Assembly: GCF_002563635.1 (NCBI RefSeq)
Contig: NZ_PDIZ01000003.1
Coordinates: 496,001 to 560,000, forward strand
DNA: 64,000 bases
Reading direction: 5' to 3'
Source: Bacillus sp. es.036
Lineage (GTDB): Bacteria > Bacillota > Bacilli > Bacillales > Guptibacillaceae
A program made the translations under genes and the position numbers. Of the stretch, positions 16,123 through 24,410 are shown piece after piece (position 1 is the stretch's first letter; every line of letters begins with the position of its first letter). Under the pieces are notes generated by a model, which worked only from the letters and a program-made list of their open reading frames with translations, did not search any database and was not told the DNA's origin.

Positions 16123-16142
16123 TCGTTAAATAAACGTCATAT
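16123..16142 (+). promoter_or_regulatory. Second copy of the candidate paa operator
   Basis: TCGTTAAATAAACGTCATAT matches the paa site at 17 of 20 positions. The flanks TAT and ATA extend the symmetry. Both copies cover the expected transcription start. Confidence 0.6.
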
Positions 16143-16164
16143 ATTATGGTGTGAGGTGTAGCTG

Positions 16165-16560
16165 GTGAAACAGGGAATATCGGTTGGACAAAGTGCTGTC
16201 ATTCATGTAGAGGTCACGCCAGATATGTATGCTCAGTTTGAAGGTGGAATCATCCATCAGGCTTATTCGACTGTATCGATGGTCTATCATATGGAGTGGG
16301 CCGCAAGACAGTTAATCCTTCCTTACCTTGAAGATGATGAAGAGGGAATCGGCGGCGGTGTTGAGGTAAAGCATATGGGCCCAGCGTGTGAAGGGCAGTC
16401 CCTTACAATACGAGCCGTTATTATTACACTTACACACAAATCGGTTATTAGCAGAATAGATGTTAAAAAAGGAAGAGAGCTTATTGGGACAGGAAAAGTG
16501 ATTCAGTTTATCCTCCCTAAAAAGGTGATCGACGAGAAATTAGAAAACGCTAAAATGTAA
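16165..16560 (+). CDS. FlK-like hotdog-fold acyl-CoA thioesterase
   Basis: This 131-residue protein resembles fluoroacetyl-CoA thioesterase FlK and its relatives: [20 protein letters not shown] and [18 protein letters not shown] contain the family's Thr/Ser, Glu and His catalytic positions. Such enzymes hydrolyse small acyl-CoA esters. It starts at GTG 16165 and is the first gene of the Phe-dehydrogenase operon. By context it may release CoA from phenylacetyl-CoA or another aryl-CoA when the pathway stalls; that is inference. It is not of the PaaI sequence type. Confidence 0.75.
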   Translation: MKQGISVGQSAVIHVEVTPDMYAQFEGGIIHQAYSTVSMVYHMEWAARQLILPYLEDDEEGIGGGVEVKHMGPACEGQSLTIRAVIITLTHKSVISRIDVKKGRELIGTGKVIQFILPKKVIDEKLENAKM

Positions 16561-16585
16561 GCGATTTCATAAAGGGGTGAAAATC

Positions 16586-17686
16586 GTGTTTGATCGCATA
16601 GAAGAGCATGAGCAATTATTATTTTGTAATGATGCTGATACAGGTCTAAAAGCCATAATCGCCATACATAACACAACGCTAGGACCAGCGCTTGGTGGTT
16701 GTCGAATGCGTCCCTATGAAACGGTAGATGATGCCATTGAAGATGTCTTAAGACTTTCCAAAGGCATGACGTATAAATGTGCAGCTGCTGATGTGGATTT
16801 TGGAGGTGGCAAGGCAGTGATAATCGGTGATCCGCTGATAGATCGGACGCCTGAGCTTTTTCGTGCTTTTGGTCAATTTGTAGAATCTTTGAATGGACGA
16901 TTTTACACAGGAACAGATATGGGAACAACTCCTGATAATTTTGTTCATTCATTAAGAGAAAGCAGCTGTATTGTAGGGGTTCCAGAAGAATATGGTGGAA
17001 GTGGAGATTCCTCCATTCCAACAGCTAACGGCGTTCTTTACGGCATACAAGCTACGAATAAAACTGTTTTCGGTTCAGAAGAACTTGGTGGCAGGACATA
17101 TGCGATTCAAGGTCTTGGGAAGGTAGGCTATAAAGTCGCGGAAATGCTTCTTGAAAAAGGAGCAGATTTGATTGTTTCAGATATTAATCAATCAGCTATA
17201 GATCGTTTAATTCAACGAGCGATTGAGCTCAAGCAGGGGGTAAAGGTCGTTTCTGGGGATTACATTTACGAAGCAGACGCCGATGTTTTTGTTCCCTGTG
17301 CACTTGGAGGGATCATTAATGATCAAACCATCCATAAGCTTAAAGTACTAGCAATTGTTGGTTCTGCGAATAATCAGCTTTTAACAAATGAGCACGGCGA
17401 TCAGCTCAATGAACGCGGTATTCTTTATGCGCCTGACTATATTGTAAATAGCGGGGGGTTGATCCAGGTATCTGATGAGTTGTATTCACCAAACCCCAAA
17501 CGAGTGCTTCAAAAAACAAAGGCGATTTACGATACGTTATTGTCCATTTTTGAGCAGGCGGAAACTCACTCATTTTCAACGATAAAAGCGGCGAATCTTT
17601 TTTGTGAACAGCGAATTGAAAGCCGAAAACGGAGAAATAGCTTCTTTGCGCATAAGAAACCAGGGAAATGGTCTGTTCGCTCTTAA
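16586..17686 (+). CDS. pdh: L-phenylalanine dehydrogenase
   Basis: This protein of about 366 residues is an amino-acid dehydrogenase of the Leu/Phe/Val family. It has GGCRMRPY, substrate lysine K64, catalytic K76 in DFGGGK and catalytic D111 in [13 protein letters not shown]. The wording [23 protein letters not shown] and the Rossmann motif GLGKVG match phenylalanine dehydrogenases of Bacillus badius and Lysinibacillus sphaericus much better than leucine dehydrogenase (TAEDVGTT). It would oxidise L-Phe to phenylpyruvate with NAD. GTG at 16586 is well spaced from AGGGG; GTG at 16577 is the alternative. The E1 genes follow 24 bp later. Confidence 0.88.
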   Translation: MFDRIEEHEQLLFCNDADTGLKAIIAIHNTTLGPALGGCRMRPYETVDDAIEDVLRLSKGMTYKCAAADVDFGGGKAVIIGDPLIDRTPELFRAFGQFVESLNGRFYTGTDMGTTPDNFVHSLRESSCIVGVPEEYGGSGDSSIPTANGVLYGIQATNKTVFGSEELGGRTYAIQGLGKVGYKVAEMLLEKGADLIVSDINQSAIDRLIQRAIELKQGVKVVSGDYIYEADADVFVPCALGGIINDQTIHKLKVLAIVGSANNQLLTNEHGDQLNERGILYAPDYIVNSGGLIQVSDELYSPNPKRVLQKTKAIYDTLLSIFEQAETHSFSTIKAANLFCEQRIESRKRRNSFFAHKKPGKWSVRS

Positions 17687-17710
17687 TATTAATGTTAGAG
17701 GAGGAGTTTA

Positions 17711-18775
17711 ATGGACGTAACTGAGCAATTCCCATTTATTCAATTAGTCAATGGAGAAGGTAAACAACTGGAAGAAAATCCATCCATTACGGTAGCGAAT
17801 GCAAAACGATTTTATGAACAAATGATGTTTTCTCGTATGTTTGATCGAAAAGCTGTTAATCTCCAGCGTCAGGGTCGAATCGGTACCTATGCTCCGTTTG
17901 AAGGTCAAGAAGGCGCGCAAATTGGAAGTGCTCTAGCTTTAGAAGATGGTGACTGGATGTTTCCTACTTATCGTGATCATGCCGCAACGGCAGCTTTTGG
18001 GCATTCGCTCGTCAATATCTTTCTTTACTGGAAAGGATGTATTGAAGGGTGTGTTCCTCCAGAAGGAAAACACATTTTTCCACCATCCGTTCCGATTGCT
18101 TCCCAAATTCTTCATGCGACTGGTACAGCTTGGGCTGAGAAGAAAAAAGGAAGCGACAGAGTATCGCTTGTATATTTTGGAGACGGTGCAACATCAGAAG
18201 GGGATTTTCACGAGGGATTAAATTTTGCTAGTGTGTTCCAAATTCCAGTGGTTTTCTTTAATCAAAATAATGGCTACGCCATTAGCGTTCCGATCGAGCG
18301 ACAGATGAATACAAAAACCATTGCTCAAAAATCTCTCGCTTATGACATGCCTGGTGTAAGAGTGGATGGAAATGATGTTTTTGCTGTTTATAGTGAAACG
18401 CTAAAAGCAGTCGAACGTGCGAGAAAAGGGGAAGGTCCAACGTTGATTGAGGCGGTTACATGGCGCTATGGGGCTCACACGACGACAGATGAGCCATCGA
18501 AATATCGTGACCAGGGAGAAAGTGAACGGAGAAGGCAGACGGATGATCCAATTAGTCGAGTTGAAAAGTATCTGAAAGCTGAAGGTAGCTGGGATGCTGA
18601 TTGGGAGGAAGAGCTTAAGAAAAAGTCTGAGAAACGATTACAACTTGCTGTTGAGGAAATGGAAAAAACAAAAAAATCGGATGAAGGACTTATATTTGAT
18701 CATGTGTTTGGCACGGATGTTTGGCCTGTTCAAGAACAAAAGGAGCGCTTTTTTCATAAGGAGAGTGGGAAATGA
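17711..18775 (+). CDS. 2-Oxoacid dehydrogenase E1 alpha subunit
   Basis: This 354-residue thiamine-diphosphate subunit resembles PdhA and BkdAA. The cofactor motif starts with GDGATSEGDFHEGLNFASVF at residues 157-176 and ends with NQNNGYAIS. The phosphorylation-loop region RYGAHTTTDEPSKYR is intact. It would decarboxylate a 2-oxoacid. Since the gene before it makes phenylpyruvate and the operon shares a motif with paa, phenylpyruvate is the proposed substrate. A branched-chain or pyruvate role cannot be excluded from sequence. It overlaps the E1 beta gene by 4 bp. Confidence 0.88.
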   Translation: MDVTEQFPFIQLVNGEGKQLEENPSITVANAKRFYEQMMFSRMFDRKAVNLQRQGRIGTYAPFEGQEGAQIGSALALEDGDWMFPTYRDHAATAAFGHSLVNIFLYWKGCIEGCVPPEGKHIFPPSVPIASQILHATGTAWAEKKKGSDRVSLVYFGDGATSEGDFHEGLNFASVFQIPVVFFNQNNGYAISVPIERQMNTKTIAQKSLAYDMPGVRVDGNDVFAVYSETLKAVERARKGEGPTLIEAVTWRYGAHTTTDEPSKYRDQGESERRRQTDDPISRVEKYLKAEGSWDADWEEELKKKSEKRLQLAVEEMEKTKKSDEGLIFDHVFGTDVWPVQEQKERFFHKESGK

Positions 18776-19767
18776 GCATAGCGGTCAATATGAAAAAGCT
18801 AACGATGGTGCAGGCGATTACAGAAGCACTAAAGGTGGTTCTTGAAGAAGATGAGTCTGTCCTTGTTCTCGGAGAGGATGTAGGAAGAAACGGCGGAGTT
18901 TTTAGAGCAACTGACGGCTTGTTTGAACTGTTTGGTGATCAGCGAGTGATGGATACACCTCTTGCGGAATCAGGTTTAATTGGTACATCAATTGGACTTG
19001 CGATGAATGGATATACTCCTGTTGTAGAGATCCAGTTTCTTGGCTTTATTTATCCAGGGTTTAATCAATTAATTACTCATGCAACGCGCATTCGAACGCG
19101 AACACAAAGTCGATATACCGTACCACTTACGATTCGAGTACCTTATGGAGCAGGTGTACGGGCCCCTGAAATTCATAGTGATAGTACAGAAGCACTTTTT
19201 ACTCACATACCTGGGTTGAAGGTAGTCGTTCCTTCAACGCCACATGATGCAAAGGGGCTATTAATTAGTAGTATTAAAGATCCTGATCCGGTTCTGTTTC
19301 TTGAGCCGATGAAAATGTATCGGACCGGTAAAGGTGACGTTCCTACAGGAAGTTATACAATTCCGCTTGGTAAAGGTTATAGGCGGCGTAATGGAGAGGA
19401 TCTATCCCTTTTTGCATGGGGAGCAATGGTGAAAGTTGCGGAAGAAGCAGCGGAGAAAGCCGCTGCTAAAGGAATAGAATGTGATGTTATCGATCTGCGT
19501 TCTCTCTATCCTTTAGATAAAGAACTGATCGCAGAATCGGTGCAGAAAACAGGTAGAGCGGTTATTATCCATGAAGCCCCTTCCTCTGGCGGCGTCGGTA
19601 GTGAAGTGATTTCAATCATTAATGATTCTTCGTTTCTTTATATGAGGTCTCCAATTAAAAAAGTAACGGGTTATGATGCGCCTGTTCCTTTGTTTACGCT
19701 AGAAGATGATTATTTACCGGATGCTAACAAAGTTTTGCGAGCGATTGAAGAGACAGTTCGCTTCTGA
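18772..19767 (+). CDS. 2-Oxoacid dehydrogenase E1 beta subunit
   Basis: This 331-residue protein matches the beta subunit of the PDH/BKD type: VLGEDVGRNGGVFRATDGL, DTPLAESGLIGTSIGLAMNG and YDAPVPLFTLEDDYLPD at the end. It pairs with E1 alpha to form the thiamine-dependent decarboxylase and reductive acylase. The start overlaps the E1 alpha stop (ATGA). Its family cannot be split into pyruvate or branched-chain types by eye; the operon context is the better guide. Confidence 0.9.
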   Translation: MSIAVNMKKLTMVQAITEALKVVLEEDESVLVLGEDVGRNGGVFRATDGLFELFGDQRVMDTPLAESGLIGTSIGLAMNGYTPVVEIQFLGFIYPGFNQLITHATRIRTRTQSRYTVPLTIRVPYGAGVRAPEIHSDSTEALFTHIPGLKVVVPSTPHDAKGLLISSIKDPDPVLFLEPMKMYRTGKGDVPTGSYTIPLGKGYRRRNGEDLSLFAWGAMVKVAEEAAEKAAAKGIECDVIDLRSLYPLDKELIAESVQKTGRAVIIHEAPSSGGVGSEVISIINDSSFLYMRSPIKKVTGYDAPVPLFTLEDDYLPDANKVLRAIEETVRF

Positions 19768-19778
19768 AGGGAGGTTGA

Positions 19779-20927
19779 ATGATGGATGTGAAATTGCATG
19801 ACATTGGAGAAGGAATGTCAGAAGGCGAAATCGTGCAGCTTTTAGTTAAGCCTGGCGATCATGTGCTAGTTGATCAGCCATTAGTCGAAGTACAGACCGA
19901 TAAAGTGACGGCGGAGCTCCCGTCTCCTTTTGCAGGAAAAGTAGAAACGATTTATGTGGAAGCAGGTGAAGTCATTGAAGTAGGAGGGACGCTTTTAACG
20001 ATTTCGCCAATTCCACAGCACGCCGAGCAAACACTGCTTCCCAACCGAAAGAAAAGAATTTTAGCGGCCCCTTTTACGAGAAAAATTGCGCGCGAAAATA
20101 ATGTCGATATTGAGGAAGTTAAGGGGACAGGGCCAGCAGGGCGAATTACTGATGAAGATGTTTTTAGGCATCTTGCGACAACTCAAAAGCCCGAAGAAAA
20201 AGAAACAGAGAAAGCAATAGAGAAAGAAGCAAAGGAACGAACTATTCCGTTTTCAACAAGACGGAAACAAATTTCAGCGAAAATGAAAAAATCCACTTTA
20301 ACCATTCCACATGTGACCCATTTTGACGAAGTTGATGTAACGAACATCTTAGAAATGAAAAAGGCAATGAAAGAAGGTAAGGGTCAATCTATTTCGGTTG
20401 CTGCTTTTTATATTAAAGCGGTATGCGTGGCGTTAAAAGAGTTTCCTATTTTTAATTCGGAGTTGAGTGAAGAAGAAGGTCTGATTTACTTGAAGCCCGA
20501 TCTTCATATTGGTTTAGCTACTGATATGGAAGAAGGACTAATCGTTCCGGTTATCCATCATTGTGATAGACTCTCAATCAACGAAATTCATAAAAAAATG
20601 AAAAGCCTTCATAAAGCAGCAATGAACAGTGAACTGACTAGCAAAGACCTTTCATCTGGTACGTTTACTATTAGTAACGCAGGGCCACTTGGCAGTACAG
20701 GAGCTACGCCGATTATTAATTATCCAGAGGCAGCGCTTCTCGCTTTCCATAAGACGAAAAAAATGCCGGTTGTGAAAGAGAATGATGAAATTATCATCCG
20801 TTCGATTATGTCGATTTCTATGACATTTGATCACCGGATTGCAGATGGAGGTACCTCTATGCGTTTTACGAATCGTTTTATTGAATTGATTGAACAACCT
20901 TCCCTACTATTAACGGAGCTTGTCTAA
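19779..20927 (+). CDS. 2-Oxoacid dehydrogenase E2, dihydrolipoamide acyltransferase
   Basis: This 382-residue protein has one N-terminal lipoyl domain with the lipoylated lysine at residue 42 (VQTDKVTAE). A short linker leads to a peripheral-subunit-binding domain at about residues 88-128 (APFTRKIARENNVDIEEVKG). The catalytic core ends with FDHRIADGG. It would move the acyl group from lipoamide to CoA, giving phenylacetyl-CoA if phenylpyruvate is the substrate. AAGGGAGG precedes two adjacent ATGs (19779, 19782); the second is better spaced. It is on the short side for an E2. It overlaps the E3 gene by one base. Confidence 0.9.
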   Translation: MMDVKLHDIGEGMSEGEIVQLLVKPGDHVLVDQPLVEVQTDKVTAELPSPFAGKVETIYVEAGEVIEVGGTLLTISPIPQHAEQTLLPNRKKRILAAPFTRKIARENNVDIEEVKGTGPAGRITDEDVFRHLATTQKPEEKETEKAIEKEAKERTIPFSTRRKQISAKMKKSTLTIPHVTHFDEVDVTNILEMKKAMKEGKGQSISVAAFYIKAVCVALKEFPIFNSELSEEEGLIYLKPDLHIGLATDMEEGLIVPVIHHCDRLSINEIHKKMKSLHKAAMNSELTSKDLSSGTFTISNAGPLGSTGATPIINYPEAALLAFHKTKKMPVVKENDEIIIRSIMSISMTFDHRIADGGTSMRFTNRFIELIEQPSLLLTELV

Positions 20928-22336
20928 TGGTGGTAGGTGAAATTATACATGAAAAAGACGTTGTCATAATTGGAGCAGGTCCAGCCGGATATGAAGCGGC
21001 ATTTCGTGCTGCTAAGAATGGGAGAGACGTTACGCTAATTGATCGATTTCGTCCGGGTGGAGAATGCCTCCATAGCGGATGCATTCCTTCAAAACTGCTT
21101 GCAACCGCTGCTAGGAAAATGCATGAAAAGACACCAGGAATTACGGTGACACCCACACCCGCTTTTTGCATGGACAAATGGCAGGAAGAAAAGAATTCTC
21201 TAATTGCTACGATGGAAAAAGGACTACAAGCTCGCTTTCATTCAAGCAACATCGAATGTGTAAAAGGACAGGCATCTTTTCTCTCAGAAAACAGGATTGG
21301 AACTGAACAGGGGGAGAAATTTGAAGTGTGGTCATTTAACCATGCCATTCTTGCGACGGGTAGCAGCCCAATTACGCCTAACTTTCTTTCATCTTCTTCT
21401 CACCCTAATATTTTTCCTTTAGAACATCTTTATACCTTATCGTCTCTTCCAAATCAGCTTATCCTGTTTGGATCTGATTATCTCACAATAGAGGCTGCTA
21501 GCACGTTTCGTGCGCTAGGAGTTGAAGTAACGATTGTGACGGATCAAGAGACCATTCTTTCTGAATGGGATGAAAGCATTCAACGAGAATCGATAAGGCA
21601 GTTTAAGAAGCAAAAAGTCTCCTTGTACACAGGAGTATCCGGTTGTCTGGTGAAGGAACGTGAAATGACCCTGGTTTTTTGTAATGCTAAAGGAGAGAAC
21701 GTAGAGGTAGAAACAGAGATCATCGTCTATTCAATTGGCCGAGTCGGAAATAGCGATTCGTTAAGGGTGGACCAAGTAGGAATTGATATACAGGACGATG
21801 GCACTATTCCTACTTCTGAGGAATGTAAAACAACAAGCGCAAACATATATGCTTGTGGTGATCTAACAGGAGGACCTTCCCTCGCAGTGAAAGGAATCAA
21901 GCAGGGAAAGACAGCTGCAGATCATTGTTGTGGGATAAAGTCTGCCTTCTCGCTTGAATGCCTTCCAAAGGTCATACACACCCAAACTCCGATATCGTCG
22001 GTAGGGTTAACCGAAACAGAAGCGAAAGAAGCAGGGTACGAAGTAATGACAGCGAGCTCCTCAATGAAAGCAAACGGTTATGCGATGGTCACTGGAAACA
22101 CAGAAGGAAAGGTTGTGATCCATCGTGATCGAGAAAATCATGTGTTGTTAGGATTTCATGCCATAGGTGCTGGTGCAGTAGAACTCATTGAAAAAGCAAC
22201 GCTTGCTATTGAAATGGGTGCGAGGGATGAAGATTTTATCTATCCTTATACACCGCATCCAGGCTATGGAGAAGCATGGACGGATGCAGTTGAAAGTACA
22301 GTGGAGATCATGGTGGATACAAAGGTAAGTCAATAG
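20927..22336 (+). CDS. Dihydrolipoamide dehydrogenase E3
   Basis: This 469-residue FAD enzyme reoxidises the lipoamide of the E2 protein with NAD. It has an N-terminal FAD motif (VVIIGAGPAGYEAAFRAAKNG), the redox-active pair in GGECLHSGCIPSKLL (usually GGTCLNVGCIPSK) and the C-terminal HPGYGEAW region in place of the usual HPTLSE. The second Rossmann stretch (LILFGSDYLTIEAAS) is also less regular than in housekeeping E3, where GGGYIGxE is usual. These deviations point to a dedicated, more diverged E3. It is the last gene before a strong terminator. Confidence 0.88.
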   Translation: MVVGEIIHEKDVVIIGAGPAGYEAAFRAAKNGRDVTLIDRFRPGGECLHSGCIPSKLLATAARKMHEKTPGITVTPTPAFCMDKWQEEKNSLIATMEKGLQARFHSSNIECVKGQASFLSENRIGTEQGEKFEVWSFNHAILATGSSPITPNFLSSSSHPNIFPLEHLYTLSSLPNQLILFGSDYLTIEAASTFRALGVEVTIVTDQETILSEWDESIQRESIRQFKKQKVSLYTGVSGCLVKEREMTLVFCNAKGENVEVETEIIVYSIGRVGNSDSLRVDQVGIDIQDDGTIPTSEECKTTSANIYACGDLTGGPSLAVKGIKQGKTAADHCCGIKSAFSLECLPKVIHTQTPISSVGLTETEAKEAGYEVMTASSSMKANGYAMVTGNTEGKVVIHRDRENHVLLGFHAIGAGAVELIEKATLAIEMGARDEDFIYPYTPHPGYGEAWTDAVESTVEIMVDTKVSQ

Positions 22337-22338
22337 AT

Positions 22339-22366
22339 AAAACGCTCCGATTGGAGCGTTTTTTGA
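22339..22366 (+). terminator. Terminator of the oxoacid-dehydrogenase operon
   Basis: AAAACGCTCC pairs with GGAGCGTTTT around GATT, ending in TTTTTT. Confidence 0.92.
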
Positions 22367-22388
22367 TTTGCTTTTAAAAATCTACTGA

Positions 22389-22958
22389 TCAGCGGAAAGG
22401 AGATGGATAATGAATGATCATCGTGGCTTTACAAGGTTGATCAGAAGTATTTCGATAATAGTGGGCGTAATTTGCTGTGAATCTTAAACTTTCTCCATGT
22501 GAAATGATATATGTTTGTGTATCAACTTCAAGGCTCATACTCCCTTCTTCAATAAACACATATTCTTCTACGCCCTCAGGGTGAGGGTTTGAATGATAGT
22601 TACAGCCCGGGGCAAGTTCAATATAAAAAGTTTCAAATGATTTTCCAGGTTCCATAGGGAAGAGGGGAACGACTTTCATTTTTCCACCTTCTTCTATTAG
22701 GGGCTCTATTTCAAATCTGTTTACTTTTTTGATTACGGGCTGTTCTTCATCAATGAATGCTGTGAAAGATACGCCCAGTCCGTTAGCAATTTTCCATAAC
22801 GTGTTAACGGTAGGATTCGAAGCTCCTCGCTCAATTTGTGCAAGCATTGGCTTACTAACAGAACATCGCTCTGATAATTGATCGAGACTAAATCTATTTT
22901 CAAGACGAAGTTTTTTTAATTTCTGACCGATTTGTTGCGTTAACGATTGGTTTTCCAT
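22389..22958 (-). CDS. XRE-family regulator with cupin domain
   Basis: This 189-residue protein has an N-terminal XRE helix-turn-helix at about residues 10-65 (FSLDQLSERCSVSKPMLAQI) and a C-terminal cupin (CNYHSNPHPEGVEEYVFIEE). Regulators of this type sense a small molecule in the cupin pocket. The ATG at 22958 follows AAGGAG. It diverges from azlCD and the shared gap holds clear palindromes, so it probably controls azlCD and itself. In B. subtilis the azl operon is instead governed by the Lrp-type AzlB. Confidence 0.88.
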   Translation of the reverse strand: MENQSLTQQIGQKLKKLRLENRFSLDQLSERCSVSKPMLAQIERGASNPTVNTLWKIANGLGVSFTAFIDEEQPVIKKVNRFEIEPLIEEGGKMKVVPLFPMEPGKSFETFYIELAPGCNYHSNPHPEGVEEYVFIEEGSMSLEVDTQTYIISHGESLRFTANYAHYYRNTSDQPCKATMIIHYPSPFR

Positions 22959-22997
22959 TACATACTCCTTTTTTAGCTGTTTGATGAAGATCATTTA

Positions 22998-23049
22998 TTG
23001 AAAATTTGTTTAATATAACATACAATAAGTTTAATATATTAAACAAATT
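22998..23049 (+). promoter_or_regulatory. azlCD promoter with nested operator palindromes
   Basis: TTGAAA at 22998-23003 and TACAAT at 23021-23026 are 17 bp apart. A perfect 16-bp palindrome GTTTAATATATTAAAC lies at 23029-23044, directly after the -10. A related half (GTTTAATATA) lies inside the spacer. The outer arms AATTTGTTTAATATA and TATATTAAACAAATT are exact inverted repeats. Confidence 0.8.
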
Positions 23050-23069
23050 AGAGCAACAGGAGGGATATG

Positions 23070-23771
23070 ATGGAGGCAAGCGTAGCAAACGATTCAGAGT
23101 TTGGAGAGGGATTAAAGGCAGGAGTAAGCATTGCTGTCGGGTATATGCCAGTTGCCCTTACTTTTGGTTTACTAGCAAGAACCACAGGACTTACACTTTA
23201 TGAAGCTGTTCTTATGAGCGTCCTCGTCTTTGCTGGGGCTGCTCAGTACATTACATTAAGCTTAATCGCGATTGGCACAGGTGCATTTGAAATTATTTTT
23301 ACAATCTTTATCGTTAATATTCGACATCTTTTAATGAGTGCCTCTATTAATGAGAAAGTGGAAGAAGATACACCATGGAGAAAAGCAGTCTATGCCTTTG
23401 GTATTACAGATGAAACGTTTACGGTTTCAGCAACGAAAGTAGGGAGACTCACGACTGGATATATGTTTGGTTTATGCTTGATCTCTTATTCCAGCTGGGT
23501 TCTTTTTACAGGGGGAGGTTACATAGCTGGTGCTACGCTCCCAGGGGTGATTCAGCAAGGAATGAGTGTTGCGCTTTATGCTATGTTTATAGGATTGCTT
23601 ATTCCCTCTGCTAAAAAAAGTCGAAAAGTGCTTTTACTAGCAGGCTTTGCTGCTTTATTTAATAGTTTCCTTACGTTCGCTCAGTTTTCAACTGGCTGGG
23701 CGATTGTGCTTGCGACTTTGTTGTCTTCCATAATTGTTGAGTGGATGATGGGGGAGGAGAAAAATGAGTAA
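23070..23771 (+). CDS. azlC: AzlC-type branched-chain amino acid exporter, large subunit
   Basis: This protein of about 233 residues is the AzlC (YgaZ-like) membrane subunit. It shows GVSIAVGYMPVALTFGLLAR and VFAGAAQYITLSLIAIG, hallmarks of the family, and several hydrophobic segments. With AzlD it exports branched-chain or similar amino acids and gives azaleucine resistance in B. subtilis. Two ATGs are possible (23067, 23070); the second is better spaced from AGGAGG. It overlaps azlD by 8 bp. The operator region upstream is shared with the XRE-cupin gene. Confidence 0.9.
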   Translation: MEASVANDSEFGEGLKAGVSIAVGYMPVALTFGLLARTTGLTLYEAVLMSVLVFAGAAQYITLSLIAIGTGAFEIIFTIFIVNIRHLLMSASINEKVEEDTPWRKAVYAFGITDETFTVSATKVGRLTTGYMFGLCLISYSSWVLFTGGGYIAGATLPGVIQQGMSVALYAMFIGLLIPSAKKSRKVLLLAGFAALFNSFLTFAQFSTGWAIVLATLLSSIIVEWMMGEEKNE

Positions 23772-24069
23772 CACGATGATTTGGCTAATTATAGGTCTCG
23801 CTATTGTGACGTATATTCCAAGAATGATTCCACTCGTTTTTTTTAACTCAGATAAAATACCACCCGTTATTCAAAACGTATTAAAGAACGTTCCCTTCGC
23901 TATTCTAGGGGCGCTCATCTTCCCTGGTATTCTTACAATCAGCGATGATCTCCTATTTGGTGTTATTGGAGCGGTGGCAGCAATCCTTGCTGCATATCTT
24001 GGGGCAAACTTAATCGTTGTCGTCATGTTTGCAGTAGCTGTTTTAAGTACGTATGCCTATTTTATTTAA
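23764..24069 (+). CDS. azlD: AzlD-type exporter small subunit
   Basis: This 101-residue protein has three or four membrane segments and the AzlD start (WLIIGLAIVTYIPRMIPLVF). It forms the exporter with AzlC. Its start lies within the azlC end with GGGGAGGAG just before it. Confidence 0.9.
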   Translation: MSNTMIWLIIGLAIVTYIPRMIPLVFFNSDKIPPVIQNVLKNVPFAILGALIFPGILTISDDLLFGVIGAVAAILAAYLGANLIVVVMFAVAVLSTYAYFI

Positions 24070-24162
24070 TATAAGCAAAAATTAAATGATTTATATTTTC
24101 TGATTTCTGTGATATAACCAAAGTAAAACTAAATATTGTCTTCTAAAGAGGAGGAATGAAAC

Positions 24163-24285
24163 ATGCATTTGTTTCGTATTTTGATGGTTGGTTTTTTCTC
24201 AATGACCGCTGTGTCACTCGTTTGGTTCCAATCTGTCGAAGTGATCTCCTCATTTATTGACTTATTCTTTCACAATAAAAGATAA
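24163..24285 (+). CDS. Small single-span membrane protein, 40 residues
   Basis: An ATG at 24163 is 8 nt after GAGGAGG and encodes MHLFRILMVGFFSMTAVSLV followed by a short tail ending HNKR. The first 30 residues are strongly hydrophobic. An extended -10 (TGATATAAC) lies upstream and a terminator follows at 24293, so this is a self-contained unit. I do not recognise the family. An ATG at 24156 in another frame is too close to the ribosome site. Confidence 0.65.
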   Translation: MHLFRILMVGFFSMTAVSLVWFQSVEVISSFIDLFFHNKR

Positions 24286-24292
24286 CGTGTTG

Positions 24293-24321
24293 AAAAGAGC
24301 TTTTTTGAAAGCTCTTTTTTC
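24293..24321 (+). terminator. Terminator after the 40-residue protein
   Basis: AAAGAGCTTT pairs with AAAGCTCTTT and is followed by TTT. Confidence 0.85.
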
Positions 24322-24410
24322 TTTGTTTTTTTATGTGCATTAAAATTTTGCTATACTATTCAAGAACTTTGCAACAAAGATAGAACCAAATAGAAAAGGA
24401 TGTTGCCCTT

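Noticed and set aside
16503-17021. 172-residue minus-strand frame over the thioesterase/PheDH junction
   Set aside because: It is antisense to two clear genes and its residue makeup is rich in His, Leu and Cys as expected for a shadow.
16586-17686. Leucine dehydrogenase
   Set aside because: The segment TGTDMGTT and the whole C-terminal half match phenylalanine dehydrogenases; leucine enzymes read TAEDVGTT.
17711-22336. Housekeeping pyruvate dehydrogenase or branched-chain oxoacid dehydrogenase operon
   Set aside because: Not fully excluded, but the link to phenylalanine dehydrogenase, the shared paa-type operator and the diverged E3 favour a dedicated complex; ptb/buk/bcd genes of the usual bkd operon are absent.
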